Assembly: GCA_017656385.1 (NCBI GenBank)
Contig: JACDNX010000002.1
Span: forward strand, 62,001-126,000
Length of the DNA: 64,000 nt
DNA from: Thermodesulfobacterium sp.
GTDB taxonomy: Bacteria; Desulfobacterota; Thermodesulfobacteria; Thermodesulfobacteriales; Thermodesulfobacteriaceae
Reading direction: 5' to 3'
Shown here: piece by piece, positions 55,220 through 64,000 of the stretch
Layout: each line of letters begins with the position of its first letter
How positions within the stretch are numbered: position 1 is the first letter of the stretch
The notes under the pieces: model-generated
The model's input: only the letters and a program-made list of their open reading frames with translations
What the model was told of the DNA's origin: nothing
Database searches by the model: none
Translations under genes and position numbers: made by a program

Positions 55220-56563
55220 CTAAGTTTTTAGAGTTTCTAAATACTTACCTTTTAGAGAATGTTTTCCAGCTTCTTCTATCAGAACTCTAACCAGAGCACC
55301 CTTTAAGTCCAGACGAGGAGCTTTGAAGTTTACTATTACATTAGTTGTGGTTCTTCCCATAAGTAATTCTTTACTTTTAGCACTAAAGCCTTCAACAAGA
55401 ACTTCTACTTCTTTTCCTACATAAGAGTTGTAAATTTCTTTTGTTATTCTTGCCTGAACTTCATGCACTTTCTTAAGTCTTTTTTCTTTTTCTTCTTCTG
55501 GAATTTTATCATTAAATTTTTGAGCTACTGTAAAGGGCCTTTCAGAATACTTAAAAGAGAAAATTTCATGATATCTCACTTTTTCAAGCATTTCCAGAGT
55601 TTCTTCAAAATCTTCTTTTTCCTCTCCAGGGAATCCAACTATAATATCAGTTGTTAAAGCAATATCGGGAATTGCATCCCTTAGTTTTTTTACCTTTTTA
55701 AAATACTCTTCCTTGGTATATTTTCTGTTCATTCTTTTTAACACCTTGTTAGAACCTGCCTGCAAGGGCAAATGGATATGGTGGCAAACTTTAGGATTTT
55801 CTGCCATAACTTTTATTAACCTGTCAGAAAGATCTTTGGGATGGCTTGTGGTAAATCTTATTCTCCAGAGCCCTTCTATTTGAGAAACCATATTTAAGAG
55901 TTCGGCAAAGTCAGGATATCCCTTTTCTTTAAGACCATAAGAATTTACATTTTGTCCCAAGAGAGTAACCTCTCTTACTCCTTTTTTCACCAGTTCTTCA
56001 ACTTCTTTGAGAATGTCTTCAGGAGGTCTGCTTGTTTCCCTTCCTCTTACATAAGGTACAATACAGTATGAGCAGAAATTATCGCAGCCCTGCATAATGG
56101 TTACAAAGGCTGTAATTTTTTTATCAGAGGAAATGAAATTTTTTTCTTCAAGAATTAAAGGAGGTTTGAAGTCAGACTTAAGCTCGGTAAAGACTACAGG
56201 TTTTTTTGTCTTTGTGAAGGTTTTTAAGGCTTCTTTTATGAAATAAAATCCTTGAGTTCCGAGAACAAGGTCTACATAGGGAAGTTTTTTTATTATATTT
56301 TCGCCTTCCTGCTGAGCAACGCATCCTGTTATTCCGATGATTAACTCGGGCTTCTTTTTCTTGAGATGTTTGTATCTTCCTGCCTCGCTATAAACTTTAT
56401 GCTGTGGTTTTTCTCTTACAGAACAAGTGTTAATAAGAATTAAATCTGCTTCTTCTGGATTTAATGTAGGTTCATACTCGTCTGAGAGCAAAATATACAT
56501 TTTTTCCGTGTCATTCTCATTCATCTGACAACCAAAAGTTTTTATGTAAACCCTTTTTTTCAT
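55220..56563 (-). CDS. miaB: tRNA-2-methylthio-N6-dimethylallyladenosine synthase
   Basis: The 447-residue methylthiotransferase has the N-terminal cluster cysteines C12, C47 and C81 and the radical SAM set C160, C164, C167. The C-terminal TRAM domain ends near residue 440. It adds a methylthio group to i6A37 in tRNAs read by U-starting codons. The opening GCQMNENDTE is the MiaB form; the related MtaB and RimO enzymes differ there. Confidence 0.93.
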   Translation of the reverse strand: MKKRVYIKTFGCQMNENDTEKMYILLSDEYEPTLNPEEADLILINTCSVREKPQHKVYSEAGRYKHLKKKKPELIIGITGCVAQQEGENIIKKLPYVDLVLGTQGFYFIKEALKTFTKTKKPVVFTELKSDFKPPLILEEKNFISSDKKITAFVTIMQGCDNFCSYCIVPYVRGRETSRPPEDILKEVEELVKKGVREVTLLGQNVNSYGLKEKGYPDFAELLNMVSQIEGLWRIRFTTSHPKDLSDRLIKVMAENPKVCHHIHLPLQAGSNKVLKRMNRKYTKEEYFKKVKKLRDAIPDIALTTDIIVGFPGEEKEDFEETLEMLEKVRYHEIFSFKYSERPFTVAQKFNDKIPEEEKEKRLKKVHEVQARITKEIYNSYVGKEVEVLVEGFSAKSKELLMGRTTTNVIVNFKAPRLDLKGALVRVLIEEAGKHSLKGKYLETLKT

Positions 56564-56613
56564 AGCAAAAATAAATATAATTCAATTTAAGACATTTTTC
56601 AAAGGAGGAAGAG

Positions 56614-57330
56614 ATGTTAATGGAGACTCTTACTTCTGAGGAGTTTGAAAAATTGAAAAGGGAAACGAAAACAGTTGTCATACCTGTGGGTTCTGTTGAG
56701 GCACATGGTCCTCATCTTCCTTTAGCTACAGATCTTTACACTATTTATGAAGTTTGTAAGCTTGTAGCTGAGAAAATCAGGGTTGTAATAGCTCCTCCTT
56801 TATACTATGGTCTTTGTAGAAGCACAAAACCTCTTCCTGGGACATTAAGCTTAAAAGGTGAGATTTTAAAAGCTATGCTTCTTAACATAATTTCTGAGTT
56901 TTATCGTTATGGCTTTAAGAATTTTTTTATTCTTTCAGGACATGCAGGAGGAACACACGGAGCTTATCTGATTGATACTGCAGAAACTTTTATCGAAATG
57001 CACAAAGATGTTAAGTTTTTTGTTGCAGACATTTATAAGCTTTTGAAACCAGTTTTAGATGAGTTAAACATTCCTGAAAATGATTCCCATGCAGGGGAGT
57101 GGGAAACTTCTCTTATACTTTATTTTAAGCCAGAACTTGTTAAAGAGGGGGCTTTTGAAGATTATCCTACCTTTCCCAAATTTAGAGTCGTTGCTGAAAA
57201 AGAAAAATATTGGTCTTCAGGTATATGGGGTAACCCTCTTAAAGCTTCTAAGGAAAAAGGTAAGATTTTGGCAGAAAAATTAGTAGAAATTTTGGTTAAA
57301 GAAATAGAATTGCTGGAAAAAGAAGTTTAA
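56614..57330 (+). CDS. Creatininase-family amidohydrolase
   Basis: The 238-residue protein shows the creatininase metal site: VIPVGSVEAHGPHLPLATD near residue 22 with Glu and two His, LSGHAGGTHG near 109 and an SHAGEWETS motif near 158. The family includes creatininase, ArfB (FAPy deformylase) and MftE. The true substrate is unknown. It starts 50 bp from miaB on the opposite strand, has a GGAGGA site, and is followed by rtcA after one base. That coupling may be a hint to its role, but I do not know it. Confidence 0.85.
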   Translation: MLMETLTSEEFEKLKRETKTVVIPVGSVEAHGPHLPLATDLYTIYEVCKLVAEKIRVVIAPPLYYGLCRSTKPLPGTLSLKGEILKAMLLNIISEFYRYGFKNFFILSGHAGGTHGAYLIDTAETFIEMHKDVKFFVADIYKLLKPVLDELNIPENDSHAGEWETSLILYFKPELVKEGAFEDYPTFPKFRVVAEKEKYWSSGIWGNPLKASKEKGKILAEKLVEILVKEIELLEKEV

Positions 57331-57331
57331 G

Positions 57332-58390
57332 ATGATTGTAATAGATGGTGCTTATGGAGAAGGAGGAGGGCAGATTTTAAGAACCTGCCTTTCTCTTTCT
57401 GTGGTGTTTGAAAAGCCTTTTAAAATTTTCAATATAAGAAAAAACAGATCAAAACCAGGACTTCAACCTCAGCATTTAGCCTGTGTGAAAGCATGTGCAG
57501 AGATTTCAGGAGCAGAGGTCAGCGGTGCAGAGCTTAATTCTACGGAAATAATTTTTATTCCAAAGAAAAAACCAACAAAAAGGACATACACTTTTGACAT
57601 AAAAACAGCAGGTTCAACTTCTCTTCTTTTTCAAACTCTTCTCTATCCTTTCTCTTTATCAGAAGGGGGAGAACTAATTCTTAAGGGAGGAACTCATGTT
57701 CCCTTTAGTCCTTCTTTTCATTACTTGAAGTATGTATTTATACCTGTAGTAAAATTTTTAGGTTTAAAAGCTGAAATCTATTTAGAAAAAGCCGGATTTT
57801 ATCCTAAAGGGGGAGGGGAAATAAGGGCAAAAATCTTTTCTTGGAAAGAATTTACATTACCTGATATGGATAAAAAATTTTATCCAGAAGAGATTTTTAT
57901 AATAAGTCTTGTTTCAGAAGATTTACCTTCTCACATTCTGGAAAGACAGGCAAATTCAGCCAAGAAAAAACTTTTAATTGCCCAATTAGAACCAAAAGAA
58001 GAAATATTAGAAAAAGTTAAAAGCAGGTCTTCTGGGACCATGCTTTTTATTTATTCTATAGATAGAGATAGAATAAAGAGAGTGGGATTTTCTGAACTTG
58101 GGAAAAGGGGATATCCAGCAGAAAAGGTGGGAGAAAATGCGGTTATTCAATTTTTAAAATTTTTAAAAACAGAAGCTCAGTTTGAAGAACATCTTGCAGA
58201 TCAAATTTTGATTCCTCTAAGTTTGGTTATGATAAAAAATAATAAAAAAAGCTTTAAATATACAACTTCTAAAATTACCAGCCACCTTCTTACTCAAGCT
58301 TGGCTTATTCCTCAATTTATAAAGGAAATAGATATTAAAATATCAGGGAAAGAGGGATCACCAGGGGAGGTAAGAATTGAGAGAAGATGA
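57332..58390 (+). CDS. rtcA: RNA 3'-terminal phosphate cyclase
   Basis: The 352-residue protein begins IDGAYGEGGGQILRTCLSLS and continues NIRKNRSKPGLQPQHLA, the RtcA signature. The nucleotide-accepting His is in EEHLADQ, near residue 289. It converts a 3'-phosphate RNA end to a 2',3'-cyclic phosphate with ATP. It overlaps the RNA ligase gene by 14 bp, the two forming a repair or circularisation pair. RtcB, the usual partner of RtcA, is not seen here. Confidence 0.92.
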   Translation: MIVIDGAYGEGGGQILRTCLSLSVVFEKPFKIFNIRKNRSKPGLQPQHLACVKACAEISGAEVSGAELNSTEIIFIPKKKPTKRTYTFDIKTAGSTSLLFQTLLYPFSLSEGGELILKGGTHVPFSPSFHYLKYVFIPVVKFLGLKAEIYLEKAGFYPKGGGEIRAKIFSWKEFTLPDMDKKFYPEEIFIISLVSEDLPSHILERQANSAKKKLLIAQLEPKEEILEKVKSRSSGTMLFIYSIDRDRIKRVGFSELGKRGYPAEKVGENAVIQFLKFLKTEAQFEEHLADQILIPLSLVMIKNNKKSFKYTTSKITSHLLTQAWLIPQFIKEIDIKISGKEGSPGEVRIERR

Positions 58391-59531
58391 AAAAGAAATA
58401 TTGGAGTATTTAAGATACTGCTGGAAAAAGAATTTTTACTTAAAGAAATACCCTCTAAGGGAATGGGAGGAAGCTTATCTTAAAAGAAAGCTTTTGTTTT
58501 TTACCTGGAAGAATAAGAGTTTTTTCAGGTTGAATAAAGATTTTAAAGGCTATCCTATGGGGACTTTTTTTAATGAAAGGTTTTTGGTTCCTGGATATCC
58601 TCATATTCCAAGAATTTATGTATTAAAAACGGGTTTGAAAAGGTATTTAAAATATCCTTTTTATGTAGAGGAGAAAATTGAGGGATATAATGTAAGGTTG
58701 ATTAAAGTGGAAGATGAAATTCTTGCTTTTACAAGAAGAGGATATATTTGTGCGTTCGCTACTGACAGATGGGAGGATTTTTTGCCAGAACTTCCCAGAT
58801 TTTTTGAAGACAACCCAAATCTGATAGTTTGTGCAGAGGTTGCAGGACCTGAAAATCCTTTTGTTAGCGAATATCCTGCTTATATTAAAGAAGATATTAA
58901 TTTTTTTGTGTTTGATTTTATGAAAAAAGGAACAGGGAAATTTTTAAATGTGTCTGAAAAGTTGAAACTTTTAGAAAGGTACAGTTTAAATTCTCCAGAG
59001 ATAAACGGGCCTTTTGATTCAGAAAGGGACTATGAAAGAATAAAAGAACTTCTTAAGAGGTACCATCTGGAAAAAAGAGAAGGTGTGGTTTTTAAACCAG
59101 ATTATCAGGGAGCAAGAGTGAAATATGTAACTCCTTTTTCAAATCTTGAGGATTTAAGGGTTGTTTTTCCTTATCTGGGAGATATAGACTTTCACTTTAT
59201 AACCTTGAGATTAATAAGGCTTGCACTTAATCTTTACGAGTTTGAAGAATTTAAAGAAGAAGTTTATAATACTCTGGGAAAAGCTTTGTTTGAGCAAACG
59301 ATTCAGTTTTTAAAAACAGAAAAACCTGTGCATGAAACTTTTAAAGTGAGATTTAAAAAAGAAAGCAATTTTTTTGCCATGCTTGCTCATTTTCGTCTGG
59401 CAAAAGTGAATATAGAGATAAAAAAGACCGAGTGGAGAGATGGATATTTGCATATAGAGTTTTCTAAAATATACCCAAAAGCAACACAGTTTTGGAAATC
59501 CAAATTAGAGGGGTGGGGAGAAATTGATTAA
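58377..59531 (+). CDS. ATP-dependent RNA ligase, archaeal Rnl3-like
   Basis: The 384-residue protein has a nucleotidyltransferase core with EKIEGYN (KxxG; the AMP-accepting Lys is Lys100). The other core motifs are FTRRG near 118, FFVFDF near 176-181, EGVVFKP near 235-241 and ARVKY near 246-250. The N-terminal 75 residues and the long C-terminal region match the layout of the circularising RNA ligase family of archaea (Pab1020/MthRnl). These join 5'-phosphate to 3'-OH ends. A DNA ligase is unlikely given the missing OB domain. The gene overlaps rtcA and the next gene by 8-14 bp. Confidence 0.85.
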   Translation: MREDEKEILEYLRYCWKKNFYLKKYPLREWEEAYLKRKLLFFTWKNKSFFRLNKDFKGYPMGTFFNERFLVPGYPHIPRIYVLKTGLKRYLKYPFYVEEKIEGYNVRLIKVEDEILAFTRRGYICAFATDRWEDFLPELPRFFEDNPNLIVCAEVAGPENPFVSEYPAYIKEDINFFVFDFMKKGTGKFLNVSEKLKLLERYSLNSPEINGPFDSERDYERIKELLKRYHLEKREGVVFKPDYQGARVKYVTPFSNLEDLRVVFPYLGDIDFHFITLRLIRLALNLYEFEEFKEEVYNTLGKALFEQTIQFLKTEKPVHETFKVRFKKESNFFAMLAHFRLAKVNIEIKKTEWRDGYLHIEFSKIYPKATQFWKSKLEGWGEID

Positions 59532-60219
59532 CGAGTATTTTCCAATTTTTTTAAACCTTAAGGATAAACTTTGCTTGGTAATAGGTGGTGGGAAGGTTGC
59601 AGAAAGAAAGGTGGAAAACCTTCTCAAAACCGGGGCAAAAGTAAAAATTATTTCTCCAGAAGTTACCCCCAGTCTGAAAAGATTGGTTGAAGAAGGCAAG
59701 ATTGAATGGGAGAGAAGGGTGTATAAAAGGGGAGACCTTAATTCAGCTTGGTTGGTTATTGCAGCAACCAATGATCCAAAAGCTCAAAAGGAGATATATA
59801 AGGAAGCAGAAGAAAAGCATATTTTTTGCAATGTAGTTGATGTTCCTGAACTTTGCAGTTTTATAGTGCCTTCAATTATTAAAAGAGGACTTTTAACTAT
59901 AGCTATTTCAACTTCAGGAGTTAGTCCTGCTGTTGCAAGAAGATTGAGAGAAACTTTAGAAGAATTGATAGGAGAAGAGTATGATTTTTATTTAAAACTT
60001 ATGAAAAACTTGAGAGAACAAATTCTTAGCTTAAATCTTTCTTCTGAAGAGAAGGAGAAAAAACTTCAGAAATTGGCTTTAGCTCCTATTCCTCGATATA
60101 TAAAGTATAAAGATTTTGAGTTGTTAAAAATTCTAATTGAAAAAGAAGGGCTTACTTTCCCGGTTGAGATTTTTGAGAGACATTTTCCCAATATTTTTTC
60201 CAGAGGAAGCGAAAAGTAG
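59524..60219 (+). CDS. Precorrin-2 dehydrogenase/sirohydrochlorin ferrochelatase
   Basis: The 231-residue protein is a Met8p/CysG-N type enzyme: LVIGGGKVAERKVENLL at residues 18-34 binds NAD, and the AISTSGVSPAVARRLRE segment near 122 follows. It makes siroheme from precorrin-2. Siroheme is used by sulfite and nitrite reductases, which would fit a sulfur-metabolising anaerobe (inference). It overlaps the RNA ligase gene by 8 bp. Its 3' end shares 68 bp with the convergent Nudix gene. Confidence 0.88.
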   Translation: MINEYFPIFLNLKDKLCLVIGGGKVAERKVENLLKTGAKVKIISPEVTPSLKRLVEEGKIEWERRVYKRGDLNSAWLVIAATNDPKAQKEIYKEAEEKHIFCNVVDVPELCSFIVPSIIKRGLLTIAISTSGVSPAVARRLRETLEELIGEEYDFYLKLMKNLREQILSLNLSSEEKEKKLQKLALAPIPRYIKYKDFELLKILIEKEGLTFPVEIFERHFPNIFSRGSEK

Positions 60220-60718
60220 GAGAAAACATTTCAGGATTGCTTTGAAGAAGGTCGTTTACTTCTTCAATTGAGAAAAATCTCCCTTCTTCTATTTCAATAG
60301 GATTTGGCTTAGGTATCTTTTTAGTATGTCCTACAAATAAAGAGATACATTGCATATTTGTTTCTTTTGAAGGAAGTAATTTTAGGACTTTTTTTAATTT
60401 TACTTTAATTGAAAGTTCCTCTTTCAATTCTCTTTGTGCTGAAATCAAGACACCTTCTCCAGCCAGTACATGTCCCGAAGCTGAGGAAGTCCAAAGTCCT
60501 GGATTTTCATCCACTGCTTGAGACTTTTTTTGAAGATATATTTCTCCATTTTCATTAAAAATAAAGATGTGAACTACTTTATGAAAAAAACCTTTTTTGT
60601 GAATACTTTCTCTACTGAGAATAGTAATTGGATTACAATCTTTATCTACAACTTCTAAAATTTCTCTTTTTATTCCTTCCGGGCTTTCTTTGGGCTTTCT
60701 TCCTTTTTTTTTGGACAT
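60152..60718 (-). CDS. Nudix hydrolase
   Basis: The 188-residue protein carries the Nudix box: GHVLAGEGVLISAQRELKEE, with the REXXEE core near residues 94-99. It resembles the MutT/IPP-isomerase-like group, with the upstream YLQKKSQAVDENPGLW segment, and may hydrolyse a nucleoside diphosphate or similar. A basic N-terminus (MSKKKGRKPKE) may bind nucleic acid or be disordered. The 68-bp convergent overlap with the siroheme gene is notable. Confidence 0.85.
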   Translation of the reverse strand: MSKKKGRKPKESPEGIKREILEVVDKDCNPITILSRESIHKKGFFHKVVHIFIFNENGEIYLQKKSQAVDENPGLWTSSASGHVLAGEGVLISAQRELKEELSIKVKLKKVLKLLPSKETNMQCISLFVGHTKKIPKPNPIEIEEGRFFSIEEVNDLLQSNPEMFSPTFRFLWKKYWENVSQKSQPGK

Positions 60719-60782
60719 TTATTAAAAAATTTTTGTCTGTTTGTTTTCCTAATTATTACAGAAAATTCAAATTTGAAAAGAC

Positions 60783-63164
60783 CTAATTATTCTTTAACAC
60801 CAAATTTATAACCTCATCTAAATGAGAAACAAAAATAAATTCTATTTGATCTCTGAGTTCCTTAGGGATTTCTTCTAAGTCTTTCTGGTTTTTATAAGGT
60901 AAAAGAACTTTTTTAATTCCTTTTCTTAAAGCCGCAAGGCATTTTTCTTTTATACCTCCTACAGGAAGAATTTTTCCTCTTAAAGTGATCTCTCCTGTCA
61001 TAGCATAATCTTTTGAAACTGGTTTTTTTGTGAGAGCAGAGATTAAGGCTACTGCAATGGTTATTCCGGCACTCGGACCATCTTTTGGTATGGCTCCAGA
61101 GGGCACATGCACATGAATATCATATTTAGTGTAAAATTTGGGATCAATTTTTAATTCTTTGTGTTTTGATCTAATATAGGATAAAGCTGCTTGTGCACTT
61201 TCTTTCATAATGTCTCCCAGATGCCCTGTAAGAATTAGATTACCTTTACCAGGCATAATGACAGCTTCTACATAAAGCACCTCTCCACCATAAGGGGTCC
61301 AGGCGAGCCCTGTAGCAACTCCTACTTCATCTTTTTCCTGTTTGAGCTCTTCTACATATTCAGGTGGTCCCAGGTATTCTCCAAGATTTTCTTCGGTAAT
61401 TTTAAAAGGCCCTTTCTCTCCCTCAGCTAACTTTCTGGTTATTTTTCTACATATAGCTGCAAGTTTTCTTTCCAGTTCCCTGACTCCGGATTCAGAAGTA
61501 TATTCCTCTATAACTTTTAAAATTACTTCATCTGAAATATTAATATTTCTTTTGGTAAGACCGTGCTCTTTCAGAAGCTTAGGTAAAAGATGTTTTTTTG
61601 CTATTTCTAATTTTTCTTTAAAGGTGTAGCCAGAAATGTATATAACTTCCATACGATCAAGAAGAACTTTTGGTATAGGTTCGGTCATATTGGCAGTTGC
61701 AATGAATAAAACTTTAGAAAGATCAAAAGGCACATCTAAAAAATGATCTACAAACTCTTTATTTTGTTCAGGATCAAGCACTTCAAGGAGAGCTGCAGCA
61801 GGATCTCCGTGAAAATCAGTGCATAGCTTATCTATCTCGTCAAGCATAAAAACAGGATTGTTTGTTCCAGCCTGTTTGATACCCTGAATAATTCTTCCAG
61901 GCAAAGCACCTACATAGGTTCTTCTGTGCCCTCTTATTTCTGCCTCGTCTCTTATTCCACCGAGAGACACTCTTACAAATTTTCTTCTGAGTGCAGTAGC
62001 TATAGATTTGCCAAGGCTTGTTTTTCCTACACCAGGAGGTCCGACAAAGCAGATAATAGCACCTTTAGCTTTTGGATTTATTTTTTTTACTGCCAGAAAT
62101 TCAAGAATTCTGTCCTTTACTTTTTCAAGGTTGTAATGATCTTTATCCAAAATCTTTTTTACATGTTTTAAATTTAAGTTGTCTTTGGTTGATTTATTCC
62201 AGGGTAGCTCTATTAACCATTCCAGATAGTTTCTTATAACTGCTGCTTCAGAAGAATCAGGATGCATATATTCAAGACGGTTTAATTGTTTTAGGGCTTC
62301 TTTTTCAACATTTTTTGGCATTTTTGCTTTTTTAATCTTTTTCCTCAATTCTTCTATTTCATTTTCTACATCTTCAACTTCTCCAAGTTCCCTTTTTATT
62401 GCTCTTAATTGTTCTCTCAAGAAATACTCTCTTTGGGATCTACCTATTTCTTCTTCTGCTTCAGCCTGAATTTTGTTCTGAAGAGTGGTTATTTCTATTT
62501 CCTGAATAAGTATTTCTGATACCTTTTTTAGTCTTTCAACTCCATTAAGAGTTCCAAGAAGATCTTGTGCTGTTTTTACTTTAAGCTTTAAATAGGCTGT
62601 AATGAGATCAGCCAGTCTTCCGGGTTCTTCTATAGATTGAATTGCTGTGGAAATTTCGGGGTTTAGATTGCCTTTTAAGGATAAAAGTTTTTCTATATTC
62701 TCTTTGACAGAGCGCATTAAAGCTTCAATTTCTGGAGTAATAATTTCAGGCTCAAGTTCTTTACAGGGTTCAATTTTAACCTTAAAATAAGGATCAGTTT
62801 GTAAGAACTCTTTTATTTCAACTCTTGATAAAACTTGAACTACTACTCTGAGCCTGTCTTCTGAGATGTTGAGAGTTTTTATAATTAAACCTATGGTTCC
62901 AATTTTATAAAGATTTTCGGGTTTAGGGTTTTCAATACGGGAGTTTTTTTGTGTAGAGAGAACTATTAATTTATTTTTATTTAAAGCTTCTTCTATAGCT
63001 TTGAGAGATTTGGGTCTCCCCACAAAAAGAGGAACTACCATGGAAGGAAAAAGCACAATATCTCTTATTGCCATGAGAGGCAGTACTTCTGGAACATCTA
63101 TAGTTTCTCCTTCTGAAATTTCTGATAATTGCAATTCAAATTCTTCTTTCATCTTCTTCTCCAT
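60783..63164 (-). CDS. lon: ATP-dependent Lon protease
   Basis: The 793-residue protein has the LonN substrate domain (about residues 20-215, [18 protein letters not shown]) and the AAA+ module with [15 protein letters not shown] near 365. The C-terminal serine-lysine protease part has KDGPSAGIT (catalytic Ser near 686) and a Lys near 729. It degrades misfolded and regulatory proteins. Toxin-antitoxin antitoxins are common Lon substrates, and a toxin-antitoxin island lies 29 kb away. No heat-shock promoter was recognised. Confidence 0.95.
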   Translation of the reverse strand: MEKKMKEEFELQLSEISEGETIDVPEVLPLMAIRDIVLFPSMVVPLFVGRPKSLKAIEEALNKNKLIVLSTQKNSRIENPKPENLYKIGTIGLIIKTLNISEDRLRVVVQVLSRVEIKEFLQTDPYFKVKIEPCKELEPEIITPEIEALMRSVKENIEKLLSLKGNLNPEISTAIQSIEEPGRLADLITAYLKLKVKTAQDLLGTLNGVERLKKVSEILIQEIEITTLQNKIQAEAEEEIGRSQREYFLREQLRAIKRELGEVEDVENEIEELRKKIKKAKMPKNVEKEALKQLNRLEYMHPDSSEAAVIRNYLEWLIELPWNKSTKDNLNLKHVKKILDKDHYNLEKVKDRILEFLAVKKINPKAKGAIICFVGPPGVGKTSLGKSIATALRRKFVRVSLGGIRDEAEIRGHRRTYVGALPGRIIQGIKQAGTNNPVFMLDEIDKLCTDFHGDPAAALLEVLDPEQNKEFVDHFLDVPFDLSKVLFIATANMTEPIPKVLLDRMEVIYISGYTFKEKLEIAKKHLLPKLLKEHGLTKRNINISDEVILKVIEEYTSESGVRELERKLAAICRKITRKLAEGEKGPFKITEENLGEYLGPPEYVEELKQEKDEVGVATGLAWTPYGGEVLYVEAVIMPGKGNLILTGHLGDIMKESAQAALSYIRSKHKELKIDPKFYTKYDIHVHVPSGAIPKDGPSAGITIAVALISALTKKPVSKDYAMTGEITLRGKILPVGGIKEKCLAALRKGIKKVLLPYKNQKDLEEIPKELRDQIEFIFVSHLDEVINLVLKNN

Positions 63165-63301
63165 AAAAATTTGGTTAAAAAAATTTTATAAAAATTTAAG
63201 CTTCTGATTTAATTATTTCAAGGTATAATAATAGAAATTGAGAATATTTCTTCAATTAGTTGTTTTTTTTGTAAAATATATTAAATTTTAGTTTAAAAAA
63301 T

Positions 63302-63375
63302 GGAGGCTGTAGCTCAATTGGTAGAGCACCGGGCTGTGGCCCCGGGTGTTGCGGGTTCGAGTCCCGTCAGCCTCC
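63302..63375 (+). tRNA. tRNA-His (GTG)
   Basis: The cloverleaf has acceptor GAGGCTG with an extra G at -1 facing C73, the hallmark of tRNA-His. The D arm is GCTC/GAGC, and the anticodon stem CCGGG/CCCGG encloses loop CTGTGGC with anticodon GTG. The T arm is GCGGG/CCCGT with one G-U pair. No CCA is encoded. Confidence 0.95.
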
Positions 63376-63376
63376 C

Positions 63377-63820
63377 TTACTTAAAGGCTTATATAAAATA
63401 CTTTTTCTCTGTTGTTAGATTGATAAAGACGAGAAAAAGAAGATACTCAATTTCTATAATAAGCTGATCAATAACTGAACCTCATTCACCATGCAGTTTC
63501 GATGCCTTTCCAATGTCTAAAAGAATAAATTTCTTAAGTCACTCTTCGGCTGTTTTCCGTTACCTGCGCTTGGAGCCTGCTTTTTTGTTTTTTTCAGACA
63601 CTACCTTTTCGTTAATTTTTGTTTCATTTTCTGCAGGATATATTTTGGTGGGTAAATAAAGATGAAAATATATTCTTTTTAGTTAGCGAGTTTTCTTACC
63701 TTTCTTAATTTGATTAACTTTAAGTAACCAGCTTGTATACTTCTTTTTATTCTCAGCTATAATTAGGAAAATCTCATCAATCTGTTCAAACTTTCTTTTT
63801 AGGGAGTTTAAGCACATATT
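63377..63820. other. Region without a recognisable gene
   Basis: These 444 bases show no ORF with family features on either strand. Several T-rich runs occur, and there may be decayed coding sequence, which I could not identify. Confidence 0.4.
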
Positions 63821-64000
63821 TTATTCAATTTCAATTATTTTTCCTGCTCCTCCCTCAATATATTTTTCTGGATAAAGAGATTTTATTTTTGATTTATATT
63901 GCGTGCAATGGGTTGCACAAATTAAATCCAAGTTTTTTAATGGCTCGGGAGGGTTTCCATGAAGACCTCCTATAATTCCATAAACTCTTCCAAATTGAGA
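63821..64000 (-). CDS. Metallo-beta-lactamase-fold protein, C-terminal end
   Basis: The minus strand is open from the window edge to a stop at 63821-63823. Its last 59 residues read VYGIIGGLHGNPPEPLKNLD then ICATHCTQYKSKIKSLYPEK and a GGAGK segment. GGLH and ATHCT are the C-terminal metal-ligand motifs of the MBL-fold group related to the tetrahydromethanopterin-biosynthesis type enzyme. The N-terminal active site lies outside the window, so the role is not decided. Confidence 0.55.
   Translation of the reverse strand, partial: SQFGRVYGIIGGLHGNPPEPLKNLDLICATHCTQYKSKIKSLYPEKYIEGGAGKIIEIE

Noticed and set aside
63400-63540. Minus-strand reading resembling a small peptide precursor
   Set aside because: It contains a stop and has no partner genes; likely chance.

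Overview
The window is AT-rich, gene-dense bacterial DNA with many short overlaps (ATGA junctions) between co-directional genes. The proteins are rich in Lys and Glu. An outer-membrane, Gram-negative type of cell is implied by TonB-ExbB-ExbD, dTDP-rhamnose genes, an O-antigen ligase, a flippase and Wzz-like proteins. Archaeal-style enzymes (ApgM phosphoglycerate mutase, a KxxG-type RNA ligase resembling the archaeal Rnl3 family, RtcA) sit among ordinary bacterial core genes. I infer a thermophilic, anaerobic, Gram-negative bacterium, possibly of the Thermodesulfobacteria type; this is inference from style and gene content, not an identification.

Layout. 1-16.8 kb is a continuous plus-strand core block: an Fe-S CCG-domain protein, radical SAM, phosphatase, XerD-like recombinase, CCA-adding enzyme, S1-domain protein, SppA, an unusual HU-Ppx/GppA fusion, GuaB, PilC/GspF, CorA, UppP, two methyltransferases (one PrmC), MurA and HolB. 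16.8-18.3 kb holds three cysteine-rich type IV prepilins. 18.5-27.7 kb contains ApgM, an MntA-HepT toxin-antitoxin pair between repeats, ExbB-ExbD-TonB, a CGGC protein, TrkA-TrkH, DUF488, a flavin reductase and a thioesterase.

28.0-31.8 kb is a toxin-antitoxin island. Its minus-strand gene pairs are separated by about 60-bp imperfect palindromes that look like integron attC sites, with changes in the two inner arms that preserve pairing. The units are PIN plus antitoxin, HicAB, HicAB, ParE/RelE and HicAB. No integron integrase is visible. Several of the toxins are broken while the antitoxins remain open.

32.2-40.9 kb is a minus-strand polysaccharide cluster: five glycosyltransferase genes or remnants, O-antigen ligase, methyltransferase and flippase. 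It is visibly richer in G+C than its surroundings and looks transferred. It ends in a diverged fragment of rfbD. A 3-kb segment with an ATPase and toxin-antitoxin remnants follows, then the true rfbD and the rest of rfbACB, with a DUF4258/DUF2283 pair inside the operon. 48-51.3 kb holds Wzz-like genes, two of them decayed, and a broken GGDEF gene. A tRNA-Arg closes this accessory region.

51.5-63.4 kb returns to core-like genes: a histidine kinase and sigma-54 regulator pair close to a small ZraP/Spy-like periplasmic protein, MiaB, a creatininase-family enzyme, the RtcA-RNA ligase pair, a siroheme-synthesis enzyme, a Nudix hydrolase, Lon and tRNA-His. The final bases hold the end of a minus-strand metallo-beta-lactamase-fold protein.

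All calls come from reading the sequence by eye; no database search was run.
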